Positions 33,530 through 42,314 of a DNA stretch of 64,000 nucleotides are shown here, one piece after another. Source of the DNA: Sphingomonas rubra (lineage in GTDB: Bacteria > Pseudomonadota > Alphaproteobacteria > Sphingomonadales > Sphingomonadaceae). Both the position numbers and the translations under genes were made by a program. The notes beneath the pieces are model-generated. The model saw only the letters and a list, made by a program, of their open reading frames with translations. It was not told the DNA's origin and did not search any database. Numbering within the stretch: the first letter of the stretch is position 1; each line of letters starts with the position of its first letter. The DNA lies in the NCBI RefSeq assembly GCF_900115745.1, contig NZ_FOXP01000002.1:62001-126000 (forward strand), given 5' to 3'.

Positions 33530-35202
33530 TCGCGCCGTCGGTGCTCGGCTGGCTGGTCGAGGCGCTGGTCGCCTCCGCCCTGCTGATGGCGGCAGTGCTG
33601 CTGGTGCGCGTGCCCGTCCGCCGTGCCTTCGGCCCGCAGGTCGCCTATGCCTTGTGGGCGCTGCCGGCGCTCCGGCTGCTGCTGCCGCCGCTGCCGGGTG
33701 AATGGCGCGAGCAGGTGGCGATGCCGATCGCCGCCGCGGGCGAGGCGGTGGGCGTGTTCATCGTCCCGGTCGAGGGCACGGCGCCGCCGGTCGACGCTGG
33801 CCTGCCCTGGGGCACGGTCGCGCTCGCCCTCTGGGTCATGGGTACGTTCGCCTTCTTCCTGTTCCACGTCGCCAACCATCGGCGCTTCTGCGCGGGCCTG
33901 CTGCGCGGCGCACGGCTCGTCGACGAGGTCGACGGCATCCGCGTGATCGAGAGCGCGGCGGCCACCGGCCCGCTCGCCTTCGGCCTGCGGCCGCGTTTCG
34001 TCGCTTTCCCGCGCGACTTCGCCGAACGCTACGACGCCGACGAGCGCGCCTTCGCACTGCTCCACGAACTCGGCCATCACCGCGCCCGCGACCTGTTGTC
34101 GAACTGGGCGGCGCTCGGCGTGCTGGCGCTGCACTGGTTCAACCCGCTCGCCTGGCACGCCTTTCGCGCCTTCCGCTGCGACCAGGAGCTCGCCAACGAC
34201 GCGCGCGTGCTCGCCGGCCGCAGCCGCACCGACGCGCATATCTACGCCTGCGCCATCCTGAAGGCGGCGCACGGCGGCCACGTCTCGGCGGCATGCCACC
34301 TCCACACCATCGCCGACCTGAAAGGGAGAATGAGGATGCTGACCCGTACCCGCCCCTCGCGCCGTCGCCTCGCCGCCGGCACCACCGCCGTCGCCGCGCT
34401 GGTCGCGACCGGCCTCGGCCTCACCGCCTCGGGCACCCGCGCCGCCGCCGCCGTGTCGACCCGGATCGGCGACGCGGTCGGCGTCGACCTCGCCGCGCAG
34501 GTGGCACCAGCCGTGCCTGAAACGCCGGAAACACCCTATACTCCCGAGACGCCTTACACTCCGGAGACGCCGTACACTCCGGAGACGCCGGCCGCTCCGC
34601 CCACGCCGGCCGCTCCCGCCAAACCGGGCAAGCAGACGACCACGACGAAGCGCGTCACCGTCACCAAGAACGGCGAGACGCGAACCTACGAGGGCGCGGA
34701 AGCAGACGCCTACGTCGCCGCCAATCCCCTGCCGCCCATGCCACCGCTGCCACCGGCCGTGCTCCACGCCGACGGAACGACGGTGGTCACGACAAAGGGC
34801 GGCAAGGTCCTTCGTTTCCACCCGGGCCAGCACATGCCCCTCGCGATGATGTCGCCGGGACAGGTCGTCAGCCGCTCCTGCGTCGACGGCACCGACGGCG
34901 ATGCGAAGCGCTTCGTCCTCCACCGCGAGGAGAACGGTCGACGCGTGACGATCATCTGCCGCAACCGCATCGACAAGGTGGCGACCGAGGGGGCCGCCCG
35001 TGCCCGTGAGGCCGCCGGCAGCGCCCGCATGCAGGCGGCAATGGCGCAACTGATCGCCCGCGACGCGCGCCAGAGCGCCTATCGCGGCATCCAGTCCGCC
35101 CGCGCCAGCATCGCCGCCGACCGCAACCTGTCGGACGAGCAGCGCCGCGACGCGCTCGCCGGGCTCGACAAGGCACAGGCCGAACTCTCTTCGCGGGACT
35201 GA
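33526..35202 (+). CDS. M56 (BlaR1-like) membrane metalloprotease
   Basis: A 558-residue protein with an N-terminal four-helix membrane part and a zinc protease motif HELGHH (about residues 182-187) with NPLAW downstream, as in BlaR1/MecR1. It has no penicillin-binding sensor domain. Instead a membrane helix (about 280-300) is followed by about 250 residues of Pro-rich and charged sequence, including four tandem PETPYTP-like units (about 328-352). It is coupled to the repressor gene by GTGA. The signal it senses is unknown; a cell-envelope cue is likely. Confidence 0.85.
   Translation: MIAPSVLGWLVEALVASALLMAAVLLVRVPVRRAFGPQVAYALWALPALRLLLPPLPGEWREQVAMPIAAAGEAVGVFIVPVEGTAPPVDAGLPWGTVALALWVMGTFAFFLFHVANHRRFCAGLLRGARLVDEVDGIRVIESAAATGPLAFGLRPRFVAFPRDFAERYDADERAFALLHELGHHRARDLLSNWAALGVLALHWFNPLAWHAFRAFRCDQELANDARVLAGRSRTDAHIYACAILKAAHGGHVSAACHLHTIADLKGRMRMLTRTRPSRRRLAAGTTAVAALVATGLGLTASGTRAAAAVSTRIGDAVGVDLAAQVAPAVPETPETPYTPETPYTPETPYTPETPAAPPTPAAPAKPGKQTTTTKRVTVTKNGETRTYEGAEADAYVAANPLPPMPPLPPAVLHADGTTVVTTKGGKVLRFHPGQHMPLAMMSPGQVVSRSCVDGTDGDAKRFVLHREENGRRVTIICRNRIDKVATEGAARAREAAGSARMQAAMAQLIARDARQSAYRGIQSARASIAADRNLSDEQRRDALAGLDKAQAELSSRD
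34525..34590 (+). repeat. Tandem PYTPET-coding repeat
   Basis: Fifteen-to-eighteen-base tandem units (ccggagacgccgtacact and variants) repeat about four times in frame and encode PETPYTP units in the BlaR1-like protein. The unit number may vary between strains. Confidence 0.7.
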
Positions 35203-35205
35203 TCG

Positions 35206-35346
35206 ATGAGCGGCACCACGCCGCCCACCGATCGGGAGCAGGAGCGCCGGAACTGGAAACCCCGGGCGCTTCGGCGGGCCGCCCGTCCTCTGTCCCGAGG
35301 GCGGGCGGCTTGCGTCGTGCCGGCGAAGGCGCCATCTGGGCGGTAA
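35206..35346 (+). CDS. Possible 46-residue basic protein
   Basis: A short frame between the BlaR1-like gene and the MBL hydrolase. It encodes an Arg-rich peptide (MSGTTPPTDREQERRNWKPR and onward, two Cys absent, one Cys near residue 35). Its TAA overlaps the next ATG (TAATG), the main reason to take it as translated. No family is recognised and it may be chance. Confidence 0.35.
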   Translation: MSGTTPPTDREQERRNWKPRALRRAARPLSRGRAACVVPAKAPSGR

Positions 35347-36203
35347 TGGCAGCGCTCCCGACCGGCATCCCGATGGCGCGCGAGCCGCTCGTCACCAGCA
35401 TCCTCGCGCCCAACGCGTCCGCCTACACCCATACCGGCACGCAGAGCTATCTGGTCGGCACGGCCGACCTGGCGGTGATCGATCCCGGTCCCGACCAGCC
35501 GGAACACCTCGACGCGCTGCTCGCCGCCATCGCCGGCCGGCCGGTAGTCGCCATCCTGGTCACCCACCACCACCGCGACCACAGCCCCGCCTCGCGCCCG
35601 CTCGCCGAGCTGACGGGCGCGCCGATCGTCGGCGCCGCGCCGTTCCACGCGAGCGGCGAGGACGGCCGGATCGACGCCGCGTTCGATGCCGACTACGCGC
35701 CCGACCGGGTGCTCGCCGAGGGCGACGTGGTGGCGGGGCAGGGCTGGACCCTCGCCGTGCTCGCGACCCCCGGCCATACCTCCAACCACCTCGCCTTCGC
35801 GCTGGCCGAAATCGGCGCGCTGTTCTCCGGCGACCATGTCATGGGCTGGGCGACCAGCGTCGTCTCGCCACCCGACGGCGATATGGGCGCGTACATGGCC
35901 AGTCTGGAGAAGCTGCTCGCCCGCGAGGACCGCGTCTATTATCCCGGCCACGGCGAGCCCGTCGACAATCCCCGTCGCCTGGTGCGTGGCATGCTGGGCC
36001 ATCGCAAGCAGCGCGAGGGACAGATCCTGCGCCTGTTGCGCGAGGACGCGCGCGGCGCGGCCGGGCTGGTCGAGCGGATGTACGTCGGCATCGACCCGCG
36101 GCTGCGCGGCGCGGCCGAGCGATCGGTGCTGGCCCATCTCATCGACCTGGAACGACGCGGCCTGGTGGCCGGGAAAGGAACGGCATGGCGGATCGCGGCG
36201 TGA
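35346..36203 (+). CDS. MBL-fold metallo-hydrolase (LACTB2-like)
   Basis: A 285-residue metallo-beta-lactamase-fold protein with the metal motif THHHRDHS (73-80; ligands H74, H76, D78, H79), TPGHTSNH, SGDHVMGW and a late YPGHGEP. A C-terminal winged-helix-like part (about 215-285) matches the LACTB2/glyoxalase-II-like group that includes RNA endonucleases. The reaction is not known for the bacterial branch. The 3' end overlaps the next gene by 19 bases. Confidence 0.8.
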   Translation: MAALPTGIPMAREPLVTSILAPNASAYTHTGTQSYLVGTADLAVIDPGPDQPEHLDALLAAIAGRPVVAILVTHHHRDHSPASRPLAELTGAPIVGAAPFHASGEDGRIDAAFDADYAPDRVLAEGDVVAGQGWTLAVLATPGHTSNHLAFALAEIGALFSGDHVMGWATSVVSPPDGDMGAYMASLEKLLAREDRVYYPGHGEPVDNPRRLVRGMLGHRKQREGQILRLLREDARGAAGLVERMYVGIDPRLRGAAERSVLAHLIDLERRGLVAGKGTAWRIAA

Positions 36204-36916
36204 CGGAAGCGGGGCAGCAGCGCGGCGGCGGCACGGGCCCGTTCCTCGCCAAGGCGGCGGGGGTGGTCGTCATCCTGCTGCTCGCGGTCCTGATCGGCCT
36301 GTGGGGCGTGCAGCGCTACGTCGCCAGCCGGTTGACGCCCGACCCCGTCACCGTGGCGAGCGCCAGCCTGGAGGGTCTGCGCGAGCAGAACCGCCTGTCC
36401 GCCTTCGCGGCGCGTTTCGTGTCGGTCACCACCAGCCGCCAATCGCAACTGGGCTTCACCACGCAGAAGACGCTCATCATGCCCGGCGGCGTGAATTATC
36501 AGGTCGATCTCGCCAAGCTGACGGCGCGCGACGTGGCGTGGGACGCGGGATCGAAGACGCTGTCGGTACGCCTGCCGCCCGTCGAGGTGGACGGACCGCA
36601 GATCGACCTGACGCAGATCCGCGAGTACGGCACCGGCGGCGTGCTGACAACCTTCACCGATGCCGAGGACCGGCTCGATGCTGCCAACCGCCAGGCGGGT
36701 CAGGCCGAGCTGCTGCGCCAGGCCCGCGCGCCCGCGATGATCCGCCTTGCTCGCGACGCGACGCGACGCGCGGTGGAGCGCAGTTTCGCCCTGCCGCTCC
36801 GCGCCGCCGGCGTCGATGCTAGGGTGGAGGTGCGCTTCGCCGACGAGGGCACGCCCTCTACCGAGCGATGGGACGTGTCCCGCTCGCTTGAGCAGGTGCT
36901 CGGAAACCGCAACTAG
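36185..36916 (+). CDS. DUF4230 membrane-anchored protein
   Basis: A 243-residue protein with one N-terminal membrane helix (about 25-45, VVVILLLAVLIGLWGV) and a periplasmic DUF4230 domain (KTLIMPGGVNYQVDLAKL...LSVRLPPVEV). The family has no known function. The start overlaps the MBL gene, so the two are co-translated. Confidence 0.75.
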   Translation: MADRGVTEAGQQRGGGTGPFLAKAAGVVVILLLAVLIGLWGVQRYVASRLTPDPVTVASASLEGLREQNRLSAFAARFVSVTTSRQSQLGFTTQKTLIMPGGVNYQVDLAKLTARDVAWDAGSKTLSVRLPPVEVDGPQIDLTQIREYGTGGVLTTFTDAEDRLDAANRQAGQAELLRQARAPAMIRLARDATRRAVERSFALPLRAAGVDARVEVRFADEGTPSTERWDVSRSLEQVLGNRN

Positions 36917-37000
36917 CGGGTCGTCCTCACCTCCTGTCCGTGGAGGGTAGAGGCAGGCACGGCCCTTGATCCCGTTTCACGCGCGGTCCATCTGCGCGTC

Positions 37001-37999
37001 ATGGAACAACCGACCAACTTCTCCGGCGTCGACATCCGCGCCGAGATCTACCGCCTGCGCCGCGAGAAGAATGCGGTGATCCTGGCGCATTATTATCAAA
37101 AACCCGAATTGCAGGACATCGCCGACTTCGTGGGCGACAGCCTCGATCTCAGCCGCAAGGCGCAGGCGACCGACGCCGACGTGATCGCCTTCTGCGGCGT
37201 GCGCTTCATGGCGGAGACCGCCAAGATCCTCAGCCCGCACAAGACGGTGGTGCTGCCCGACATGGACGCCGGCTGCTCGTTGGAGGACAGCTGCCCGCCC
37301 GAGCAGTTCGCCGCCTTTCGCGCGCAACATCCCGATCACATCGCGCTGACCTACATCAACTGCTCGGCCGAGGTGAAAGGGCTGTCGGACATCATCGTCA
37401 CCTCCTCCTCGGCGGAGGCGATCCTGGCCAAGCTGCCGGCCGACCAGAAGATCATCTTCGGCCCCGACCGCAACCTCGGCGGCTATCTCGCGCGCAAGAC
37501 CGGGCGCGACATGCTGCTGTGGCCGGGCGTGTGCATCGTCCACGAGGCCTTCTCGGAGACCGAGCTGCTCAAGCTGCGCGCCCAGCACCCCGCCGCGCCG
37601 ATCGCCGCCCATCCCGAATGTCCCGCGGTGATCCTGGACCACGCCGATTATGTCGGCTCGACCCGCGGCATCCTCGAATATGCCGGCGCCATGCCCGGCG
37701 ACACGCTGATCGTCGCGACCGAGCCGCACATCATCCACCAGATGGAAAAGGCGATGCCGGGCAAGCACTTCATCGGTGCGCCCGGTGCCGACGGCAACTG
37801 CAACTGCAATATCTGCCCGTACATGGCGCTCAACACGATGGAGAAGCTCTACGTCGCGCTGCGCGATCTCGAACCCCGCATCGAGATCGAGGAGGGCCTC
37901 CGCCTGTGCGCCAAGAAGAGCCTCGACGCGATGCTGGCGATGGCGAGCGGTACCGTCGGCCAGGGCGACCTCGGCCCCGCACGCGTGACCGGCGACTGA
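37001..37999 (+). CDS. nadA: Quinolinate synthase A
   Basis: The 332-residue [4Fe-4S] enzyme that condenses iminoaspartate with dihydroxyacetone phosphate to quinolinate, the NAD precursor. LAHYYQKPELQDIADFVGDS near the N-terminus and GNCNCNICPYMALNTM near the C-terminus (cluster Cys) are diagnostic. It overlaps nadC by ATGA-type contact. nadB (aspartate oxidase) is not adjacent, so iminoaspartate must come from a gene elsewhere. Confidence 0.95.
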   Translation: MEQPTNFSGVDIRAEIYRLRREKNAVILAHYYQKPELQDIADFVGDSLDLSRKAQATDADVIAFCGVRFMAETAKILSPHKTVVLPDMDAGCSLEDSCPPEQFAAFRAQHPDHIALTYINCSAEVKGLSDIIVTSSSAEAILAKLPADQKIIFGPDRNLGGYLARKTGRDMLLWPGVCIVHEAFSETELLKLRAQHPAAPIAAHPECPAVILDHADYVGSTRGILEYAGAMPGDTLIVATEPHIIHQMEKAMPGKHFIGAPGADGNCNCNICPYMALNTMEKLYVALRDLEPRIEIEEGLRLCAKKSLDAMLAMASGTVGQGDLGPARVTGD

Positions 38000-38841
38000 T
38001 GGCGCTGCCCGAGAGCTTCGACGTCGCCGCCTTCGTCGCCGCGACGCTGGCGGAGGATATGGGGGACGCGGGTGACATCACCGCCGCCGCGGTGATCCCC
38101 GCCGACGCGCGCTTCAGCGGCACGATGGCCGCGCGTGAGGAACTGGTCGTCGCCGGCTTGGACCTCGCCGCCGCCTTCTTCACCGCGCTCGATCCCGACG
38201 CCGCGGTCGAGCGACTGGCAGAGGACGGCGACCGTATTCCCGCCGGCACGGTGCTGATGCGGATCGCCGGCAACGCGCGTGCGCTGCTCACCGCCGAACG
38301 GTCCGCGCTCAACACCGTGCAGCACCTGTCGGGCGTGGCCACGATGACCGCGACCTATGCCGAGGCGATCCGCGGCACCGGTGCGACGCTGCTCGACACG
38401 CGCAAGACCATCCCCGGTCTGCGCCTGCTGGAGAAATACGCCACGCGCATGGGCGGCGCGCGCAATCACCGCATGGGCCTGTGGGACGCGGCGATGATAA
38501 AGGACAACCACGTCGCGGTCGCCGGCGGCGTGGGGGAGGCGGTGCGCCGCGCGGTGGCCGCCGGCATCGCCTCGATCATCGTCGAGGTCGACCATCTGGA
38601 TCAGATCGCCCCCGCCCTCGACGCGGGCGCGACGCACCTCCTGCTCGACAACATGACGCCGGACCAGCTGCGCGCCGCCGTCGCCCAGGTCGCCGGCCGC
38701 GTGCCGACCGAGGCATCGGGCGGCGTCCGCCTCGACACCATCCGCGCCATCGCCGAGACCGGCGTCACCTTCGTCAGCGTCGGCCGGCTGACGCAATCGG
38801 CCCCCGCCGTCGACATCGGTCTCGACTTCGCCGCCGCCTGA
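37999..38841 (+). CDS. nadC: Nicotinate-nucleotide pyrophosphorylase
   Basis: A 280-residue quinolinate phosphoribosyltransferase that turns quinolinate into nicotinate mononucleotide. AEDMGDAGDITAAAVIP at the N-terminus, LNTVQHLSGVATMTATY, DTRKTIPGLR and EASGGVRLDTIRAIAETGV are family motifs. The ATG sits in the nadA stop. A GC-rich hairpin overlaps the end (gccgccgcc...gggcggcggc) without a T-run. Confidence 0.95.
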   Translation: MALPESFDVAAFVAATLAEDMGDAGDITAAAVIPADARFSGTMAAREELVVAGLDLAAAFFTALDPDAAVERLAEDGDRIPAGTVLMRIAGNARALLTAERSALNTVQHLSGVATMTATYAEAIRGTGATLLDTRKTIPGLRLLEKYATRMGGARNHRMGLWDAAMIKDNHVAVAGGVGEAVRRAVAAGIASIIVEVDHLDQIAPALDAGATHLLLDNMTPDQLRAAVAQVAGRVPTEASGGVRLDTIRAIAETGVTFVSVGRLTQSAPAVDIGLDFAAA

Positions 38842-38878
38842 CCGGGCGGCGGCGTGACGGCGTCGGCGGGCTGTTCTG

Positions 38879-39100
38879 TCAGTCGCCGACCAGTCCCGTC
38901 ACGTCGACGTGACCACCCCGGTTTATGGTGGCGCCGTTGACCATGCCGCTGACGACGACGTGGGCGTCGCGCTCGACCACCAGCGCACCGTTGACCATGC
39001 CCGCCATCTCGACCCGGCAGCCTGCCGCGACGGTCAGCGATCCGTTGACCATGCCGTCGAACCGACCGGATCGGTCGAGGGTGAGATTGCCGTTGTGCAT
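38879..39100 (-). CDS. Mini bactofilin-like repeat protein
   Basis: A 73-residue protein made of about four repeats of 17-19 residues, each with a GMVNG-type turn and alternating Val (FDGMVNGSLTVAAG, MAGMVNGALVVERD, VSGMVNGATINRGG). This is the right-handed beta-helix pattern of polymer-forming bactofilins, at half their usual size and without tails. The ATG at 39100 has aggac upstream; a TTG at 39103 is also possible. It may be co-transcribed with the 2OG oxygenase gene just upstream. Confidence 0.6.
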   Translation of the reverse strand: MHNGNLTLDRSGRFDGMVNGSLTVAAGCRVEMAGMVNGALVVERDAHVVVSGMVNGATINRGGHVDVTGLVGD

Positions 39101-39108
39101 CAACCGTC

Positions 39109-40062
39109 CTATTTCTTGATGAGGCCGATCTCGACCAGCCGCTCGTACAGGTAATCGTGCGCGGTGATCGGGGTCGGGTAGCGGTCCGGATTGTCCGCCG
39201 TGACCGTGCCCGGCAGCGTCTCGATCAGGAAATCGGGCGCCGGGTGGAGGAAGAAGGGCATCGAGTAGCGCGAATGCCCGCGGCGCTCCGGCGGAGGATT
39301 GACGACGCGGTGCGTGGTCGAGGGCAGGACGTGGTTGGTCAGCCGCTGCAGCATGTCGCCGACATTGACCACCATCGCGCCTTCGGGCGGCTTGATCGAC
39401 AGCCAGCGGCCGTCCCGGTCGAGCAGCTCCAGCCCCGCTTCCTCCGCGCCGAGCAGCAGGGTGATGAGGTTGATGTCCTCGTGCGCCCCGGCGCGGACAC
39501 CCTCCGCATCGGCGGGGATCGGCGGGTAGTGGAGCAGGCGCAGCACGCTGTTGCCGTCCTTCACGGCGGGCACGAACCAGTCCGGCGCGAGGCCGAGATA
39601 GCGCGCGATCGCCGACAGCAGCTTGTCGCCGGCGGCGTCGAAGGCGGCGAACAGCTCGACGAACGTGTCGCGAAAGCCCGCGGGGCGCGCCGGCCAGATG
39701 TTGGGCGCCATCGTGTCGGCGTAGCGGTGGCCTTCCGGCAGCTCGCGGCCGACGTGCCAGAATTCCTTCAGGTCGACGTGGCGCGCGTCCTTGGCGATCT
39801 CGGTCTTGAACGGGGTATAGCCGCGCGCACCGCCGGCGCCTTCGCGGTGGTAGCCGCGCTTCTCGTCCTCGGGCAGGGCGAACAGCTCGGCCGTCTCGGC
39901 CCAGGCGCGGTCGATCAGGTCCTGCGGCACGCCGTGATCGGCGACGATCGCGAAGCCGTAGCGCTGGAAGGAGCTGCCGAAATCGCGCGCGAACCCGTCC
40001 GGGTCGCGGGCCTGGTCGGCGAGGCTGAGAGTCGGCACCTGGGCCGCGGGCGTATCGAGCAT
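39109..40062 (-). CDS. 2-oxoglutarate/Fe(II) oxygenase (IPNS-like)
   Basis: A 317-residue member of the isopenicillin N synthase-like family of non-heme iron oxygenases. The metal triad is the HxD of GAHEDINLITLL and the later His of TTHRVVNPP, and RYSM supplies the 2-oxoglutarate-binding Arg-x-Ser. The N-terminal DIOX_N region (FQRYGFAIVADHGVP) is intact. The substrate is unknown. The ATG at 40062 has agagga upstream. Confidence 0.85.
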   Translation of the reverse strand: MLDTPAAQVPTLSLADQARDPDGFARDFGSSFQRYGFAIVADHGVPQDLIDRAWAETAELFALPEDEKRGYHREGAGGARGYTPFKTEIAKDARHVDLKEFWHVGRELPEGHRYADTMAPNIWPARPAGFRDTFVELFAAFDAAGDKLLSAIARYLGLAPDWFVPAVKDGNSVLRLLHYPPIPADAEGVRAGAHEDINLITLLLGAEEAGLELLDRDGRWLSIKPPEGAMVVNVGDMLQRLTNHVLPSTTHRVVNPPPERRGHSRYSMPFFLHPAPDFLIETLPGTVTADNPDRYPTPITAHDYLYERLVEIGLIKK

Positions 40063-40160
40063 CACATGGTCCTCTTGGATGGCGACGTCATAACCCGTTC
40101 GTCGGAAAGGCGATAGGCGGGGTTACCGGCCGGCGGCGTGCCGCCTACATGGGCGGCATC

Positions 40161-41390
40161 ATGACAGCACAGGATCACCAGGCGCCCGCGATGCGCGGCG
40201 CGCCGACCGGCTTCGCGGAGTTCGTGGCGCTGGTCGCGTCGCTGATGGCGCTGGGCGCGCTCGGCACCGACGCGATGCTGCCCGCGCTGCCGGCGATCGG
40301 CGAGGCGCTGGGCGTCGCCGACGAGAACAGCCGCCAGTTCGTCGTCTCCGCCTTCCTGGGCGGGTTCGGCGTCGCGCACCTGATCCACGGGCCGCTGGTC
40401 GACCGGTTCGGGCGGCGGCGGGTGCTGCTATGGGCGATCGCGGGCTACGTCGTCGCCAATGCGGCGGCGGCGCTGGCGGGCAGCTTCACGCTGCTGATCG
40501 CGGCGCGGATCGCCGGCGGCGCAACGGTGGCGGCGACGCGGATCGGCACGGTGGCGCTGGTGCGCGACTGTTACCATGGCCGGGCGATGGCGCGTGTCAT
40601 GTCGATCGCGTTCATGGTGTTCATGGTGGTGCCCGTTGTCGCGCCGAGCGTGGGGCAGCTGGTGCTGCTGGTCGGCGACTGGCGCGCGATCTTCTGGGTG
40701 ATCGCGGGCACCGGCGCGGCGCTGTGGGTGTGGATCGCGCTGCGCCTGCCCGAGACGCTGGCGCCGGAGGACGCGCTGCCGATCCACCCGCGCCGGATCG
40801 CCGCCGGCTGGGGTGTGGTGCTGCGCGACCGGCAGGCGGTCGGATACACGCTGGCGGCGACGATGCTGATGGGCGGGCTGTACGGGTATCTCAACTCGGT
40901 GCAGCAAATCATGTTCGACGTATTCGACCGGCCGGGGCTGCTCGCGGTCGTCTTCGCCGCCACCGCGGCGACGATGGCGGCGGCGAACCTCGCCAACGCG
41001 CGCTTCGTGATGCGGGTGGGCACGCGCAAGATCGCGCACGGCGCGGTGCTGGCGATGGTGGTGCTGGCGGGCACTCACCTGGCGGCGGCGTGGTGGGGGA
41101 TGGACTCGCTGGTCGTGTTCGCGGTGTTGCAGGCGCTGACCATGGCGAGCTTCGGCCTCGCCACCTCCAACTTCTCGGCCATGGCGATGGAGAATATGGG
41201 CGGGGTCGCCGGCATCGCCTCCAGCGTGCAGGGGTTCGCCAGCATCACCGCGGGCGTGGCGATCGGCGCCGTCATTGGCCAGGCGTTCGACGGCAGCACC
41301 GTGCCGATGATCGCGGGCTTCCTGGTAGTCGGCCTGCTGTCGCTCGGCGCGATCGCCTGGACGGAGCGCGGGCGGCTGTTCGGCGCCTGA
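40161..41390 (+). CDS. MFS multidrug exporter (Bcr/CflA type)
   Basis: A 409-residue transporter with about 12 membrane helices. DAMLPALPAIGEALG in the first helices and the motif-A-like loop LVDRFGRRRVLLW are typical of the Bcr/CflA drug:H+ antiporter subfamily. An ATG at 40149 is in frame and possible. The substrate is not predictable. It is transcribed divergently from the 2OG oxygenase gene. Confidence 0.85.
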   Translation: MTAQDHQAPAMRGAPTGFAEFVALVASLMALGALGTDAMLPALPAIGEALGVADENSRQFVVSAFLGGFGVAHLIHGPLVDRFGRRRVLLWAIAGYVVANAAAALAGSFTLLIAARIAGGATVAATRIGTVALVRDCYHGRAMARVMSIAFMVFMVVPVVAPSVGQLVLLVGDWRAIFWVIAGTGAALWVWIALRLPETLAPEDALPIHPRRIAAGWGVVLRDRQAVGYTLAATMLMGGLYGYLNSVQQIMFDVFDRPGLLAVVFAATAATMAAANLANARFVMRVGTRKIAHGAVLAMVVLAGTHLAAAWWGMDSLVVFAVLQALTMASFGLATSNFSAMAMENMGGVAGIASSVQGFASITAGVAIGAVIGQAFDGSTVPMIAGFLVVGLLSLGAIAWTERGRLFGA

Positions 41391-41442
41391 CGGAACCCGC
41401 GCCTCCCCCGCACCGTTCGCGTGCTGGACCAAGGAGAGTGAC

Positions 41443-41784
41443 ATGGGCGGACATCAGATACCCGGCATGGGTAGTGGCGACGACGGCTACGACGAGGAAG
41501 GCTATGACGAGAGCCAGCGCGCCGAGATCCTGGAGGCGACGCGCAACGGCCCGACCGACGGCGTGGTGCTGACCGACCTTGACCCCGATCTGGGCGACGA
41601 GGACGACGAGGACGAGAATATCGACGACCTCGACATGGACTCCGAGGAGGTCGGCGAGGCCGACGCCAGCGTGACCATGGACGAGGACGACATGGACGAG
41701 GATGACGTGCAGGACGAACTGGACGACGGATCGATCGACGACGACGAACTGAACGATCAGGACGACGTGGCGCTGAAGCCGTGA
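41443..41784 (+). CDS. Highly acidic Asp/Glu-rich protein
   Basis: A 113-residue protein with almost one in three residues Asp or Glu and no hydrophobic core, so probably disordered. Runs such as DEDDMDEDDVQDELDD dominate the C-terminal half. A strong aaggag site precedes the ATG. It could bind cations or basic proteins, but no family is recognised. Confidence 0.65.
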   Translation: MGGHQIPGMGSGDDGYDEEGYDESQRAEILEATRNGPTDGVVLTDLDPDLGDEDDEDENIDDLDMDSEEVGEADASVTMDEDDMDEDDVQDELDDGSIDDDELNDQDDVALKP

Positions 41785-41785
41785 T

Positions 41786-41820
41786 GAAGGGGGCGGCGAT
41801 CGGCCCGATCGCCGCCCTTC
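41786..41820. terminator. Perfect hairpin after the acidic protein gene
   Basis: The arms ggggcggcgatcgg and ccgatcgccgccc are perfectly complementary with almost no loop, directly after the stop codon. The following cccttc is only weakly T-rich, so it may be a weak terminator or an mRNA 3'-end protector. Confidence 0.5.
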
Positions 41821-41868
41821 GACCATGCCGGGCCTTCGATCCCGGTGTTTCCTCCCCATATCGGCAGG

Positions 41869-42204
41869 ATGACGGGCAGGGTTAAGCGCAAGGCAGGGCT
41901 GGCCGCGGCGGCCGCACTTGCCGAACGGGCGGCGTCTCCTCGGACATGCGCGTTATGCGAACGGCCGCTGGGCGCGCGGGTGGAATGGCATCATCTGGTG
42001 CCCAAGAGCGAGGGCGGGCGGATCACCGCGCCCGTCCATCCGATCTGCCACCGCACCATCCACGCCACGCTGCCCAATGCCGACCTGGCGCGCGCCTATG
42101 CCGACCCGGCGGTGCTGCGTGCCCATCCCGACATCGCCCGCTTCCTGCGCTGGATCGCCGGCAAGGACCCCGACTTCCACGCGCCGGTGCGGCGGGTTCG
42201 GTGA
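41869..42204 (+). CDS. HNH endonuclease domain protein
   Basis: A 111-residue protein with a CxxC pair (CALC, about 31-34), then HHLVPKSEGG and a second zinc-type CH pair (ICHRTIH), in the HNH order. The small size suggests a stand-alone nuclease domain. Many chromosomal HNH proteins of this size have no tested role. A GTG at 41845 gives eight more residues. Confidence 0.75.
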   Translation: MTGRVKRKAGLAAAAALAERAASPRTCALCERPLGARVEWHHLVPKSEGGRITAPVHPICHRTIHATLPNADLARAYADPAVLRAHPDIARFLRWIAGKDPDFHAPVRRVR

Positions 42205-42314
42205 TGGGCCGATGGCGGTGCGGCTGGCGGACCTAAGCGCCGAGTCGTTCGCGATCTGATCTCCCGCCCCGTGCCGCTAACCGCTTGTTCAGCTTTCCAT
42301 GCCCAAGCCAGGCC

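Noticed and set aside
34525..34590. A CRISPR-like or minisatellite array
   Set aside because: The units are adjacent without spacers and are in frame inside a protein gene, so they are a coding tandem repeat.
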